From NCBI GenBank assembly GCA_903911905.1, contig CAIWFK010000336.1, positions 1 through 32,843 on the forward strand: a stretch of 32,843 bases of DNA. Reading direction: 5' to 3'. Position 1 is the first letter of the stretch, and each line of letters begins with the position of its first letter. The notes beneath the pieces are model-generated. The model was not told the DNA's origin. It was given only the letters and a program-made list of their open reading frames with translations, and ran no database searches. This document shows, piece after piece, positions 22,555-30,169 of this stretch. The position numbers and the translations under genes were made by a program. Source of the stretch: an uncultured Myxococcales bacterium (GTDB lineage: Bacteria > Myxococcota > Myxococcia > Myxococcales > Myxococcaceae).

Positions 22555-23811
22555 TCACGGCGTGTCCCAGCCAGGAATCCTGCCCACCACGGGCAACTTC
22601 ACAATGTTCAACTCCATCGAGCCGAAGTTGTTCGCCGGCTCTGAGTCGTTGGGGCCGCACTCGAGGCGACCGCCCTGTTTGACGACAACGTTGCCGCTCT
22701 TTCCGATGATGAACTTGCTGATCGCCGTGCCGTCGACCAGGCGGCAAACCAGTTGTCCGAGGCGCCCACCCGGGCCGGGAACGACGAGGTACTCAGCGAT
22801 GCTCTCTCCGTCGGCGTCGGTCATCGAGCGCAACGGCCCCATCTTCCATTGGCCTCGGGAATGAATGAGCAGTCGGTCGTTCGCATCGACGTGAATGCTG
22901 ACGTCTCTCCACCCAACATTTGCCGGAATCGTCACGGTCTTCCATTCGGACGAGTGGCTGGCCCGCTCAAGAAAGGTCTCAAGCGGCGCAGGGTCGAACG
23001 CGGGTTGCTTCACTGTCGCCTTGTATTCTCTGAGTGCCGCGAGCCACTCAGCACTAGCCGCAAGCGCGCTCGAGGGGTCGGGCCATGGGTCAGCCAGAAG
23101 CGCGGTGAACAGGTCGTTTCGTTTCGTGCGTGCGGCCCTGTACTTCGCCAATACTTGGTCTTCAGCGGCCTTGGATGTATCAGCCGCGGCCTTGGCGGCT
23201 GCCTGTGCAGCATCAGCCTCGTTCTTGGCGGCTACCTTCGCGGCTTCCCCCGCGGCCTTCGCCGTCTCGTCCGCCGCCTTGATGCCCTTGACGGTGTCTC
23301 GCAGGTTCGGGAGCCACGAGGCGTCGTAGGTCGCTTCGAATACAACGTCGGCACCGCGACCGAGCACGTAAGTCGATTTCTTCCCGATCCATGCAACCGA
23401 CTCAGACGGCGTTCCCACCGCAAGTCGGTCAGTTCCCAAGCCGTCGACGACGGTCTTTGGCTCCCCGTAGTTCTTAATGGGCTCAGCGATGATGGTGCTC
23501 CACTGCTTGTCGAGGCGACGAACACCTTCGAGCGCGACCAACTTGTTCTCGAGGAAGTCGGCCCGTAGCTGCGTGAAGCCGTCTGGAAGGGAATTCTGGT
23601 TCACCGTGAACGTGCGCACGCCCTTGGTTGCGCTCGCCACTTCATTTGCAGAGACAGCTCCGACGAATTCCTGGGCAGCCATTCCCAGCTTCAGCGACGC
23701 AGGCCCGACGGATTGCGGCAGGCCTTTCTCGCAGCCAGCAAGAACGAGCGCCGACGCGGCGGCAATCACCAAGTACGCGACAGAAAAAGAATGTTCAGTT
23801 CGACAGGACAA
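22555..23811 (-). CDS. Lipoprotein with LecA-like C-terminal domain
   Basis: A TTG start at 23811, after GGGGG, gives a short basic N-terminus (SCRTEHSFS) and a hydrophobic segment ending in the lipobox LAGC, so the product is likely a lipid-anchored outer-membrane or periplasmic protein of about 418 residues. Next come about 120 residues of unassigned mixed structure, an Ala/Lys-rich coiled coil (about 175-220; ETAKAAGEAAKVAAKNE), and a C-terminal beta domain of about 110 residues that resembles LecA/PA-I-type or related jelly-roll domains: VGWRDVSIHVDANDRLL, HSRGQWKMG, then a Gly-rich VPGPGGRLGQLV loop and final GGRLECGPNDSEPANNFG. Such domains bind sugars, often with calcium; Asn-Asp in the late loop would fit. 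Role on a mobile element is unknown, possibly surface or phage-receptor masking. Confidence 0.6.
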   Translation of the reverse strand: MSCRTEHSFSVAYLVIAAASALVLAGCEKGLPQSVGPASLKLGMAAQEFVGAVSANEVASATKGVRTFTVNQNSLPDGFTQLRADFLENKLVALEGVRRLDKQWSTIIAEPIKNYGEPKTVVDGLGTDRLAVGTPSESVAWIGKKSTYVLGRGADVVFEATYDASWLPNLRDTVKGIKAADETAKAAGEAAKVAAKNEADAAQAAAKAAADTSKAAEDQVLAKYRAARTKRNDLFTALLADPWPDPSSALAASAEWLAALREYKATVKQPAFDPAPLETFLERASHSSEWKTVTIPANVGWRDVSIHVDANDRLLIHSRGQWKMGPLRSMTDADGESIAEYLVVPGPGGRLGQLVCRLVDGTAISKFIIGKSGNVVVKQGGRLECGPNDSEPANNFGSMELNIVKLPVVGRIPGWDTP

Positions 23812-24048
23812 GGAACCCCCAATGCGACCAGACGATGGCGTCGACGCAGAAGGCCGATGCGAGAAGCTGGTCACGGTAAACCCTCCCAGGGGCCCACCGC
23901 CGACCACGCCCCCCACCCACGAACACGAGACCACGCGCGTTGCGGCGCCGCAACGGGAAAGCGGTGGAGTGTCCGTACGTCAGGACAGTTGGGTCACGAT
24001 TGCTACCGCCAGGCCGAAGCCGTACGGTGTGGTGGTACGAGAGGTTCG

Positions 24049-24759
24049 ATGGCGCTAACGAACGACCTGCTTTCTTGTTGCGCGCAGTCAGTCGCCCGGG
24101 ATCTCTGGAATGCCGCCCAGAGAAACCAGCAGTGGTCGCAGCCATTTACTACCGCGTTTTCGATTCTGGTTGCCGCCGCAGTATCCAAGGAGCTGACTGC
24201 GAAACCTGTCATTGTCTATGCCGCGCCGCACTCTGGCCACACGACGGGGTTACTGAAGAAGCACATCTTTTCCAGCAAGAACTGGAGCGAGGTGCGTGCG
24301 TCTAGGAAGGGAGTTCGACACTTTCACTCGGAGTGGATGGTCGACATCACGTGTGTCGAGCCCGAAAGCAAAAAGAAGGAGACTCCGATTCTCGCGGTTG
24401 AAAGCGAGGCCTGTGTCAATCACGACACGAAGTACACCTTCGCGCAGACTGGATATGCCTGGGACTTCTGTAAGCTTGTGCACTTCAACTGCCCGCGACT
24501 GTTGTTTGTTGCAGCAGTGAACCGGTCGCAAAGTGACCGCCGGTCTCCAAGCCATCGTCGACTCGACGAGCTTGGCGAATCGCTAGAGGCTTGTCGGGCT
24601 GACTACGCTGGAGTCTTGGACAATCGTTCTGTGGGACTAATCTTGCTCCCTTCAACGTCCCGAGATGCTGCGTTTGGCCGGGTTGGCGTGTCCAATGGCG
24701 GGCGCCCTTTCGTTTTCGAGTCCTTGCCGAGTCTCTGGAGGGGGGCGGAGGGGGCATGA
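24049..24759 (+). CDS. Hypothetical protein, possible PD-(D/E)XK-like nuclease (236 aa)
   Basis: No firm family. The ATG at 24049 has GAGG six bases upstream and is preferred to longer upstream frames. Residues about 100-160 read SEWMVDITCVEPESKKK, then PILAVESEA and WDFCKLVHFNCPRLLFVAAV: an Asp-strand, then an E-S-E strand followed by (D/E)F.KL and a hydrophobic strand is an arrangement seen in some PD-(D/E)XK-fold restriction-like proteins; the Lys of ExK appears replaced by Glu. Activity is therefore uncertain. The gene points against its neighbours and its last 157 bp overlap the convergent zinc-ribbon gene. Confidence 0.5.
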   Translation: MALTNDLLSCCAQSVARDLWNAAQRNQQWSQPFTTAFSILVAAAVSKELTAKPVIVYAAPHSGHTTGLLKKHIFSSKNWSEVRASRKGVRHFHSEWMVDITCVEPESKKKETPILAVESEACVNHDTKYTFAQTGYAWDFCKLVHFNCPRLLFVAAVNRSQSDRRSPSHRRLDELGESLEACRADYAGVLDNRSVGLILLPSTSRDAAFGRVGVSNGGRPFVFESLPSLWRGAEGA

Positions 24760-25106
24760 CTCTGCGCTACGCATGCTGTGAGTTTCCGCGAGGGTGACCG
24801 AAGCAGCCGGTTTCGATCACGCCCGACCCAATGGCCACACTCAGCACAGGTCCAGCCGAGTTCAGCGGCGTAGCCGAGTGCCGTTACAGCTCGGCCGCAG
24901 GCGCACAGCAGGTGTCGCTTGGTCCCGCCGAACGCTGTCTTGCAGGGAAGCTGCAGAATCGTGACGTCGAACGTCGTCCCGTCGGGAGCGGCGAGCTGCA
25001 CGCGCGCGACACCTCGCCACGCGGGGCCGAAGGCCTGGCGCAGCTGCTTGATGGAAACGCGCGCGGTCAGCTCGTCCCGGTAAACGCGGGTTCGCTTGCA
25101 GGGCAT
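24603..25106 (-). CDS. Zinc-ribbon protein (168 aa)
   Basis: The ATG at 25106 lies 4 bp after the stop of the upstream gene. The protein starts MPCKRTRVYRDEL, has a beta-rich middle (RVQLAAPDGTTFDVTILQLP) and a zinc-ribbon-like CACGRAVTALGYAAELG...CAEC arrangement (CxC then CxxC), then a basic tail with low-complexity composition. The frame continues 157 bp into the oppositely oriented gene at 24049-24759, so the C-terminal 50 residues may be only a read-through. It is likely a small DNA- or RNA-binding protein of the replication module; the exact function is unknown. Confidence 0.5.
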   Translation of the reverse strand: MPCKRTRVYRDELTARVSIKQLRQAFGPAWRGVARVQLAAPDGTTFDVTILQLPCKTAFGGTKRHLLCACGRAVTALGYAAELGWTCAECGHWVGRDRNRLLRSPSRKLTACVAQSHAPSAPLQRLGKDSKTKGRPPLDTPTRPNAASRDVEGSKISPTERLSKTPA

Positions 25107-25110
25107 GGTC

Positions 25111-25584
25111 CTACTTCCCGCCGGTGATGTTGACGTTGTTGGCGATGACCCCAATCTGCACAGGAGTCTTCTTGTTCCCGGCGAAGTCGGCGCGCAGTTC
25201 GGCGGCAAGCAGCTGCATCCGTTGGGTGCTGCCGGAAAGAGCGCGGTCCAGCATCTTCACAGCGTCGTTGTCGCGGCGTGCCACGGCCTCTACGAGAAGA
25301 GCCGTCAGTTGCGCGGTAACCGCCTCCTGAAGGGAGAACGCCTTCGCCAAAGAACGTCTCCTGACTTCACCCAGTTCGTCGGCGGCCAGCGCAGCAGCTC
25401 GGCTGGAAACGAAGCTCGCTGTTTCGCCGGGACGACCCTTCACCAGCGATTCAACCGCCAGCTTTTCAACAGCGGTCAGCCGTAGACCAGGGACCGTCGA
25501 AACGGCGCGTGCGTCGACCGGCGTAGCGACGGGGTCGTCTTCTTCGGGGACCGGCGGACCGGCGGGGTGTCGGATGATTTCCAT
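25111..25584 (-). CDS. Hypothetical helical protein (157 aa)
   Basis: No family is recognised. The ATG at 25584 follows a weak GAGG 8 bases upstream. After a Pro/Asp-rich start (PPVPEEDDPVATPVDARAV), residues 45-135 are helical (LTAVEKLAVESLVKGRPGE, RRRSLAKAFSLQEAVTAQL), and the final residues PVQIGVIANNVNITGGK form a short beta tail like those seen at the end of some phage DNA-binding proteins. It follows the helicase gene and the large hairpin at 25639-25728, and precedes the zinc-ribbon gene by 4 bp, so it may be expressed with the replication genes. Confidence 0.5.
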   Translation of the reverse strand: MEIIRHPAGPPVPEEDDPVATPVDARAVSTVPGLRLTAVEKLAVESLVKGRPGETASFVSSRAAALAADELGEVRRRSLAKAFSLQEAVTAQLTALLVEAVARRDNDAVKMLDRALSGSTQRMQLLAAELRADFAGNKKTPVQIGVIANNVNITGGK

Positions 25585-25638
25585 AGGGGAAGCCTCTTGT
25601 GTGCACGGCCGTCTTTTCGCGAGGCCCAAAGACGGGCG

Positions 25639-25728
25639 CGCACACGTGGGAGAAAAAAGAAAAAGAGTGTGGCGGTGGGAGAGGGGAGGGAGGGACTGCG
25701 TTTTTTTTTTTTTTTCTACACGTGTGTG
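25639..25728 (+). other. Long hairpin with T15 run and G-quadruplex motif in its loop
   Basis: The outer stem pairs 25639-25648 with 25719-25728 (10 bp, core CACACGTG/CACGTGTG, one G-T). After a small internal loop, 25651-25667 (AGAAAAAAGAAAAAGAG) pairs with 25701-25717 (T15 then CT): 17 pairs with three G-T. The 33-base loop (25668-25700) holds GGGAGAGGGGAGGGAGGG at 25677-25694, four G-runs with loops of 3, 1 and 1. The G-T pairs are wobbles in plus-strand RNA but become C-A mismatches in minus-strand RNA. It lies in the 186-bp gap between the helicase stop and the next leftward gene. Function is unknown: origin, terminator or RNA element. Confidence 0.85.
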
Positions 25729-25770
25729 GGTACCGCCCGGTCTCAGTTCCCGGTCCGACAGACGGCGTGC

Positions 25771-27372
25771 TCACCTCGGCAGGGTGTAGGCCCGGAAAGC
25801 GTTCTTCGGCTCCATCGGGTACATCCAGATGAGTGTGTCCTTGGTACGCGTGAGCGCGACGTAGAGCAGCCGTGCTTCGTCGGCGGCGACCTTGGGGTCG
25901 GCAGCCGCGGCGTCGTAGCTGGTCTTCGACCGGTCCGGGACGATGGCGACGACGTCTGCTTCCGCACCCTTGGCTCCGTGGATGGTGCTCAAGATGACCT
26001 GGCCGTTCTGTGCTCCGGTCCAGCGCCGCGTGACGAGCAACGTCTCGCGCGCAGTCAGCTTGCCGAGGACCGAGGGCGTGCCTGCTTTGATCTGCGTGAA
26101 GACGGGGTGCTGCCCCAGTAGCCGCTCGAGATCGGCGAGCGTGTAGTGCTGGCTGCCCTCGACCGCGGCGAGCCGCCCACGGACCGGCGCATCATCGGCC
26201 AGGGCTCGACGCTCAAAGAGTGTGTTCAGCACCCTTCCCACCACCGTGCCGCCTTCGCGAAGGTTTTTGGTCATCGCAGCAAGAGCCAACAGCGGCGCGT
26301 CGGGTCGGCTCTCGGTGTAGAGCACCCCCGCGAGGTCAAGCTCCTTCTTGATGGGAAGAAGCGCCCATGCGTCGCGTGCGAGGACAAGGTTCGTCTTCCC
26401 CACGAGCAGCTTCGCCAGCTGAGGCGCCCGAATTCCGGTGAGCACGCGCCCCTGTACGGGGGTCGGGAGGTACGGCGTGCTGATGCGCCCCGGCACCCCC
26501 TGAATTGCCTTCAGGGCGAGGGCGTGTACCAAGGAGGGAACCCGATGGGACTGCGCGAGCACCTCACCCTGGTGCTCCCGGAAGCGCTCGATAAGCCACT
26601 GGGGGTCGGCGCCGGCGAAGCCGTAAATCGACTGGTCGTCGTCGCCCGCGACGTAGACCTTGCGGCACTGCGTCGCCCAAGCGTCGACCAACTGCGACAT
26701 CGTGGAGTTCAGGTCCTGGCACTCGTCCACAATCAGCACGTCGACGTCGGGATGTAGTTGCTTCTTGAGGGCTATCGCCCGCAGGTCCTCGAAGGTGATG
26801 AGGCCGTGCTCCTGGCGGTACTTCTCGTAGGCGTCGTAGTACCGGTCCAGACGGCCGGCATCGAGCCGCCGCGCCACGGCAGGACTCAGGCCGGTAAGCA
26901 TCTGCTGCTTGGTGAGGCCTGCGACGCGAGCGCGGTCGATTGCCGACGAGTAGTGTTTGGCGATTTCAGGGGCGATGCCCGGGAAATTGGCGTTGCGGAA
27001 CTCAATCTGGCGCTTCTCGGTGAAGAGCTTCGTGCTGTCGGCGCGCGTCAAGCCGAGCGAAATTGAGTCGAGCGTTCGCACGTAGCGGAGGTCGTCGCTG
27101 CTGAGGCCCGGGTTGCTCTCGCACAGCTTACGAATAGCTTCATCGCGTGCAGCGTTCGTGAAGGTCACCAGGGCAATCCGGTCGGGCGAGTAGGTCTGGG
27201 CCTCCAACTCGAACTTCGCGACCAGCGTGGTGGTCTTCCCGGTTCCAGGAGGGCCCTTGATGACGTGCCAGCGTTTTGCCTCCCGTTGAGCCCCGTCGAG
27301 CACCGAGCCGACTTCACCTACGTCCGGGGCGTCGAAGGGGTTGATGTCGTAGAAGAAGTCGAGCGCGTTCAT
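25771..27372 (-). CDS. UvrD/Rep-like superfamily 1 helicase
   Basis: This 533-residue DNA helicase has the full SF1 set: Walker A GPPGTGKTTT at 40-49, motif Ia VTFTNAARDEA, motif II DECQD at 216-220, motif III GDDDQSIYGFAG at 243-254, motif V near STIHGAKGAEADVV, and motif VI ARLLYVALTRTKD near residue 500. It is shorter than UvrD (about 720 residues) and lacks long inserts, as in phage and plasmid helicases. Its ATG overlaps the stop of the upstream gene by ATGA. Together with the PrimPol gene two steps upstream it should supply unwinding and priming for replication of the element. A large hairpin lies just downstream. Confidence 0.92.
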   Translation of the reverse strand: MNALDFFYDINPFDAPDVGEVGSVLDGAQREAKRWHVIKGPPGTGKTTTLVAKFELEAQTYSPDRIALVTFTNAARDEAIRKLCESNPGLSSDDLRYVRTLDSISLGLTRADSTKLFTEKRQIEFRNANFPGIAPEIAKHYSSAIDRARVAGLTKQQMLTGLSPAVARRLDAGRLDRYYDAYEKYRQEHGLITFEDLRAIALKKQLHPDVDVLIVDECQDLNSTMSQLVDAWATQCRKVYVAGDDDQSIYGFAGADPQWLIERFREHQGEVLAQSHRVPSLVHALALKAIQGVPGRISTPYLPTPVQGRVLTGIRAPQLAKLLVGKTNLVLARDAWALLPIKKELDLAGVLYTESRPDAPLLALAAMTKNLREGGTVVGRVLNTLFERRALADDAPVRGRLAAVEGSQHYTLADLERLLGQHPVFTQIKAGTPSVLGKLTARETLLVTRRWTGAQNGQVILSTIHGAKGAEADVVAIVPDRSKTSYDAAAADPKVAADEARLLYVALTRTKDTLIWMYPMEPKNAFRAYTLPR

Positions 27373-28568
27373 GATCGCACCTCGAGCGAGTTCGCGGCGT
27401 CTACGGTCGGCGATTCGCTACCTTCGCTGGCGCTCGCGGCAGTCGTCGAAGCCGCGGCGGGCGTTTGCATCGAGGTGGAGTCGCTCGCCGCTTCGCTGGA
27501 CTGAACCGACTCACTCCAAGCCTTGATGTTCTTCGAGGGCGCGACTTCTACGGAAGCATGAAACGTGCAGCCCTGTTTCTCGAGTACGCGAACCACGTCG
27601 CGCGGCTGCACTTTCGGGAGCTTCGCGCGCACGCGCTGCGTCACCGCGCCTTCGGTGAAGTATCGGACTTTGGCCTTTCCGTCGGAGAAGGCCATGTCGT
27701 CGAGGAGCGCCTCCATCGACTTCCCCTGGTGGATTTCGAACCGTGCTGTAGTGACTTCGCGCTGCAGGACAGCTTCGTCAGTGGCATCGCCCTTGAGCAC
27801 GGTCACTTCCGCCGACTTGAGCCAGTAGCCGACGAGCGCGTCCCAGAGAGAAGTCGCCTTTGGTGCCGGAAGCTGCGGGGGCTCGTGCAGGTGGCCCAGG
27901 TACAGCGCCTTGAACTCCTCGGGGCCCTTGCTCAAGCTCTTCGCTGAGAGCGCGAAGGTCTTTCCCCTGATGGTGAACTCGTAGCGCGATTCGTCCGACT
28001 CGAAAACTCGAACCCGCTCTACCTTGAAGTCGATGCAGTCGAGTGCCGACTCGAGGATTTCGTCGCTCGTGGCCTGCTTATCGGCATTCACTGCCGCGAG
28101 CTTTTGGGCAGCGGCTTGAGCGAGGCCGCGTGCGTAGGGCTCGCCCTGGCGCGCGGCGTGGCCATCGGGCCGGCACATTACCGCCGCGGCGAGTTCACCC
28201 TCGTCGGTTACGTCGCACTTCATCACCAACCGCTCGACGTACGCCTCGTCGTAGGCGGCGGGGCTGGGGAGGGGCTGTCCGTTCTTCTTCCCCACGCCAG
28301 TGAACAGCCCCTCGAGCTGCTTATGGGCCGAGTGCCGAGCGACGATTCGCGGACTCAGCGCGGGCACGAGGGGCTGCGGCAGCGGCGCAACAGGGCCGGT
28401 CGCTGGCGGCACCGCCGGAGCATTGGGCGGCGGGCCGGCGGGCCCAGGCTCCAACGCGCAGGTTGTCGTGGGCGTGGGGGCGTCGCCAGGGGTTTCGATG
28501 GTGACGTCGCTCTGCTGGTCGGTCGGTGCGGCAGGTTCAGGCGTCGGTGCGGTGCTGCAGTCAGTCAT
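27369..28568 (-). CDS. Replication-module accessory protein, unknown (399 aa)
   Basis: No family is recognised. The ATG at 28568 has GGAGA seven bases upstream. Residues 1-80 are a disordered Pro/Thr/Ala-rich tail (PTPEPAAPTDQQSD onwards). The middle has AAYDEAYVERLVMKCDVTDEG, a beta pair around YEFTIRGKTFALSA, and TSLWDALVGYWLKSAEVTVLK. Residues 285-345 (AKVRYFTEGAVTQRVRAKLP, then DVVRVLEKQGCTF) could be a winged-helix DNA-binding domain like those at the C-terminus of phage primase-helicases. The last 50 residues are Ser/Ala-rich. It sits between the primase and the helicase genes, overlapping the latter by ATGA, so a linker or loader in replication is plausible. Confidence 0.55.
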   Translation of the reverse strand: MTDCSTAPTPEPAAPTDQQSDVTIETPGDAPTPTTTCALEPGPAGPPPNAPAVPPATGPVAPLPQPLVPALSPRIVARHSAHKQLEGLFTGVGKKNGQPLPSPAAYDEAYVERLVMKCDVTDEGELAAAVMCRPDGHAARQGEPYARGLAQAAAQKLAAVNADKQATSDEILESALDCIDFKVERVRVFESDESRYEFTIRGKTFALSAKSLSKGPEEFKALYLGHLHEPPQLPAPKATSLWDALVGYWLKSAEVTVLKGDATDEAVLQREVTTARFEIHQGKSMEALLDDMAFSDGKAKVRYFTEGAVTQRVRAKLPKVQPRDVVRVLEKQGCTFHASVEVAPSKNIKAWSESVQSSEAASDSTSMQTPAAASTTAASASEGSESPTVDAANSLEVRS

Positions 28569-28605
28569 GGGGTTCTCCGTGAAGTTGGGGAAGGGGTGGG
28601 GAATT

Positions 28606-29823
28606 TCAGCGCTCATCGAGGTAGCCCTCGTCGAGCAGGAACCGACGTGGCGTGACCTGGCGCGTCCTGGCCTCGACCGAGAGTTGCCCGGGGTGCTCCG
28701 CGAGGTAGTTGAGGGCCGCTTCGACGTAGCGTCGCGACCAGGAGTGCTGCACGGCCAGGTGGTACGCGGCGCTGACGGGGTTGACGTAGCCGCCACGCAC
28801 ATGGAGAGGGACCTCGTCGCCGAGGGTCTCGTACTTCGTGGGTCCGCGGTCGAGGACCTTGCGCCACTCGAGTTCGGCCTTGCGACGCCCGTAGGACGCC
28901 AGCGGGTTCCACGCGGAGTGCCAGGCCTTGCCCGCGAGCTCGCAGAGGTCTTCGTGGCCGCCGACCGCCGCTGCGAGGTTGCTGCCGAAGAGGTGCCAGC
29001 AGTCCCGGCTCGCGCCGTCCCCGACCTCCAACAGCCACCCAACGAAGGGGAGGTCGAGCAGCTCCATGGTCTGGGCCTGCGCGGCCTCGTGCGGCGTGGT
29101 GCGTGACCCACGTGACGGTCGCTTGCGGGTCGCCTCGATGAGCGTGCCGGCCTTCTCGACTTCCTCCATGAACCACGCGGGCAGTTCGGGAAGGGTCGGG
29201 TACTGTGACAGCAACGACCCGTCCTGGAACCGGTAGCACCGCTTGGCCTTGTGGACCGTGGGCGGCATCACGACCATCCCGCCGTTGCCGCGAGTGTCGA
29301 TACCGCTCATCGGTCCAAGGACGCCCGTCTTGCTGGCGATGCCAGGGCCCGAGTGACGAAAGTAGAGCTGAAGCCCGCCGCCGCCGGTCAGCACAACGGG
29401 GCCGGGGCTCGGCTTGCCGTACTTCTCCATCAGCCCCTTCCAGTTGCCCAATCCGTCCTTGCCCTCGCCAGGCTTGTTGTCGACGTCGATGACGACGATG
29501 CCGCTGCGTGCGCCGGTCGGCATGCCGATGCCGTGAGCGCTGCGCAGGAGGCCGAAGCGTGCGCCATTCCCCCACCACTCATCACAGAGGCGCGGGTCGG
29601 CGAGAGCGTCCTCGGAGCCCCACGACAACCACGTGTGTTTCCCGGTCGCCGGGCAATTGGGGCCCAGGCGACACGAACAGCTGCCGTCTGCCCGAATGCC
29701 GTACAGCGGGAAGACCGGTATTCCGCGGCCCGTGTAGCCTCGAGCGAACTCGAGATTCACGTTCCGCTCGCTGGTCGTGATGGTTGGCGCGCCTTGGGGC
29801 GCAGGTGTATATTCGTCGTGCAC
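28606..29823 (-). CDS. Bifunctional primase/polymerase (PrimPol)
   Basis: The GTG at 29823 follows AAGGAGA by seven bases. The 405-residue protein has the Prim-Pol (archaeo-eukaryotic primase) domain at about 20-225: GIPVFPLYG, the Cys/His-rich CSCRLGPNCPATGKH insert usual in this family, catalytic VIDVDN with Asp113 and Asp115, TGGGGLQLYF, and SGIDTRGNGGMVVMPP. The usual His of the GGxHxYF motif is replaced by Gln152 here. The C-terminal half is helical and unassigned; there is no helicase domain fused, the helicase being a separate gene downstream. The enzyme should prime and perhaps copy the element's DNA. A hairpin lies directly upstream of its ribosome binding site. Confidence 0.9.
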   Translation of the reverse strand: MHDEYTPAPQGAPTITTSERNVNLEFARGYTGRGIPVFPLYGIRADGSCSCRLGPNCPATGKHTWLSWGSEDALADPRLCDEWWGNGARFGLLRSAHGIGMPTGARSGIVVIDVDNKPGEGKDGLGNWKGLMEKYGKPSPGPVVLTGGGGLQLYFRHSGPGIASKTGVLGPMSGIDTRGNGGMVVMPPTVHKAKRCYRFQDGSLLSQYPTLPELPAWFMEEVEKAGTLIEATRKRPSRGSRTTPHEAAQAQTMELLDLPFVGWLLEVGDGASRDCWHLFGSNLAAAVGGHEDLCELAGKAWHSAWNPLASYGRRKAELEWRKVLDRGPTKYETLGDEVPLHVRGGYVNPVSAAYHLAVQHSWSRRYVEAALNYLAEHPGQLSVEARTRQVTPRRFLLDEGYLDER

Positions 29824-29838
29824 TTTGAAGTCTCCTTG

Positions 29839-29874
29839 CCCACGACCGCCTGACCGCGGCCGTGGGTTTGTTTT
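29839..29874 (+). terminator. Rho-independent-type hairpin facing the plus strand
   Basis: CCCACGACCGC (29839-29849) pairs with GCGGCCGTGGG (29856-29866) with one A-C mismatch and a 6-base loop; TTTGTTTT follows on the plus strand, giving a textbook intrinsic terminator for rightward RNA. All genes here are leftward, so it would block antisense transcription into the RHH gene region, or act in the leftward mRNA as a hairpin whose base touches the primase ribosome binding site (29831-29837). Confidence 0.6.
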
Positions 29875-29879
29875 GGGTG

Positions 29880-30062
29880 TCAGTGGCGGTTGTCGAGCTC
29901 GCGCTCGAGGTACTGCTCCAGCGCTTCGCGGATGAGCTCAGCCATCAACGGCCGGCGCCCGAGGGATCGTGCGCGCATGCCGCGAAGTTCGTCGAGCTCG
30001 GCGAAGAGCTCGAGCGGCGCGCGAACGGTGGTGGTGTGAAACGTTGCCTGGGACTTGCTCAT
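29880..30062 (-). CDS. Ribbon-helix-helix (CopG/Arc-like) DNA-binding protein (60 aa)
   Basis: The ATG at 30062 follows GGAGG by eight bases. The protein has the RHH layout: a beta strand (ATFHTTTVRAPLELF), helix A (LFAELDELRGM), a turn with Arg/Ser, and helix B (RPLMAELIREALEQYLERELD). Such proteins bind DNA as dimers and often control copy number, partition or the operon they belong to. It lies directly upstream of the primase gene and could set its expression. A relatively AT-rich 107-bp spacer precedes it and may hold its promoter and operator. A longer frame upstream of the ATG has no domain and is ignored. Confidence 0.75.
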   Translation of the reverse strand: MSKSQATFHTTTVRAPLELFAELDELRGMRARSLGRRPLMAELIREALEQYLERELDNRH

Positions 30063-30169
30063 GAATAATTCCTCCGAAATTCGACCGTAAATCCATTCAA
30101 AATGTAGGTCAGGGCCGTCCGAGCGCGGGGCGGGTGTCTTGCCCCTGCGTCGGACCGCCCTCGCGACGG

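Noticed and set aside
23713-24048. Upstream extension of the gene at 24049
   Set aside because: The extended part is Arg-rich, antisense to the lipoprotein signal region and has no ribosome binding site, whereas the ATG at 24049 is preceded by GAGG.
28613-29578. Second minus-strand frame (about 321 codons) inside the primase gene
   Set aside because: Arg/His/Pro-rich shadow of the PrimPol gene, which has intact catalytic motifs in its own frame.
12203-30110. Shared 10-mer GACCTACATT in two AT-richer spacers (about 12195-12204 and, reversed, about 30102-30111)
   Set aside because: A 10-base match between two places in 33 kb is expected many times by chance, and no further copies or flanking similarity were seen.
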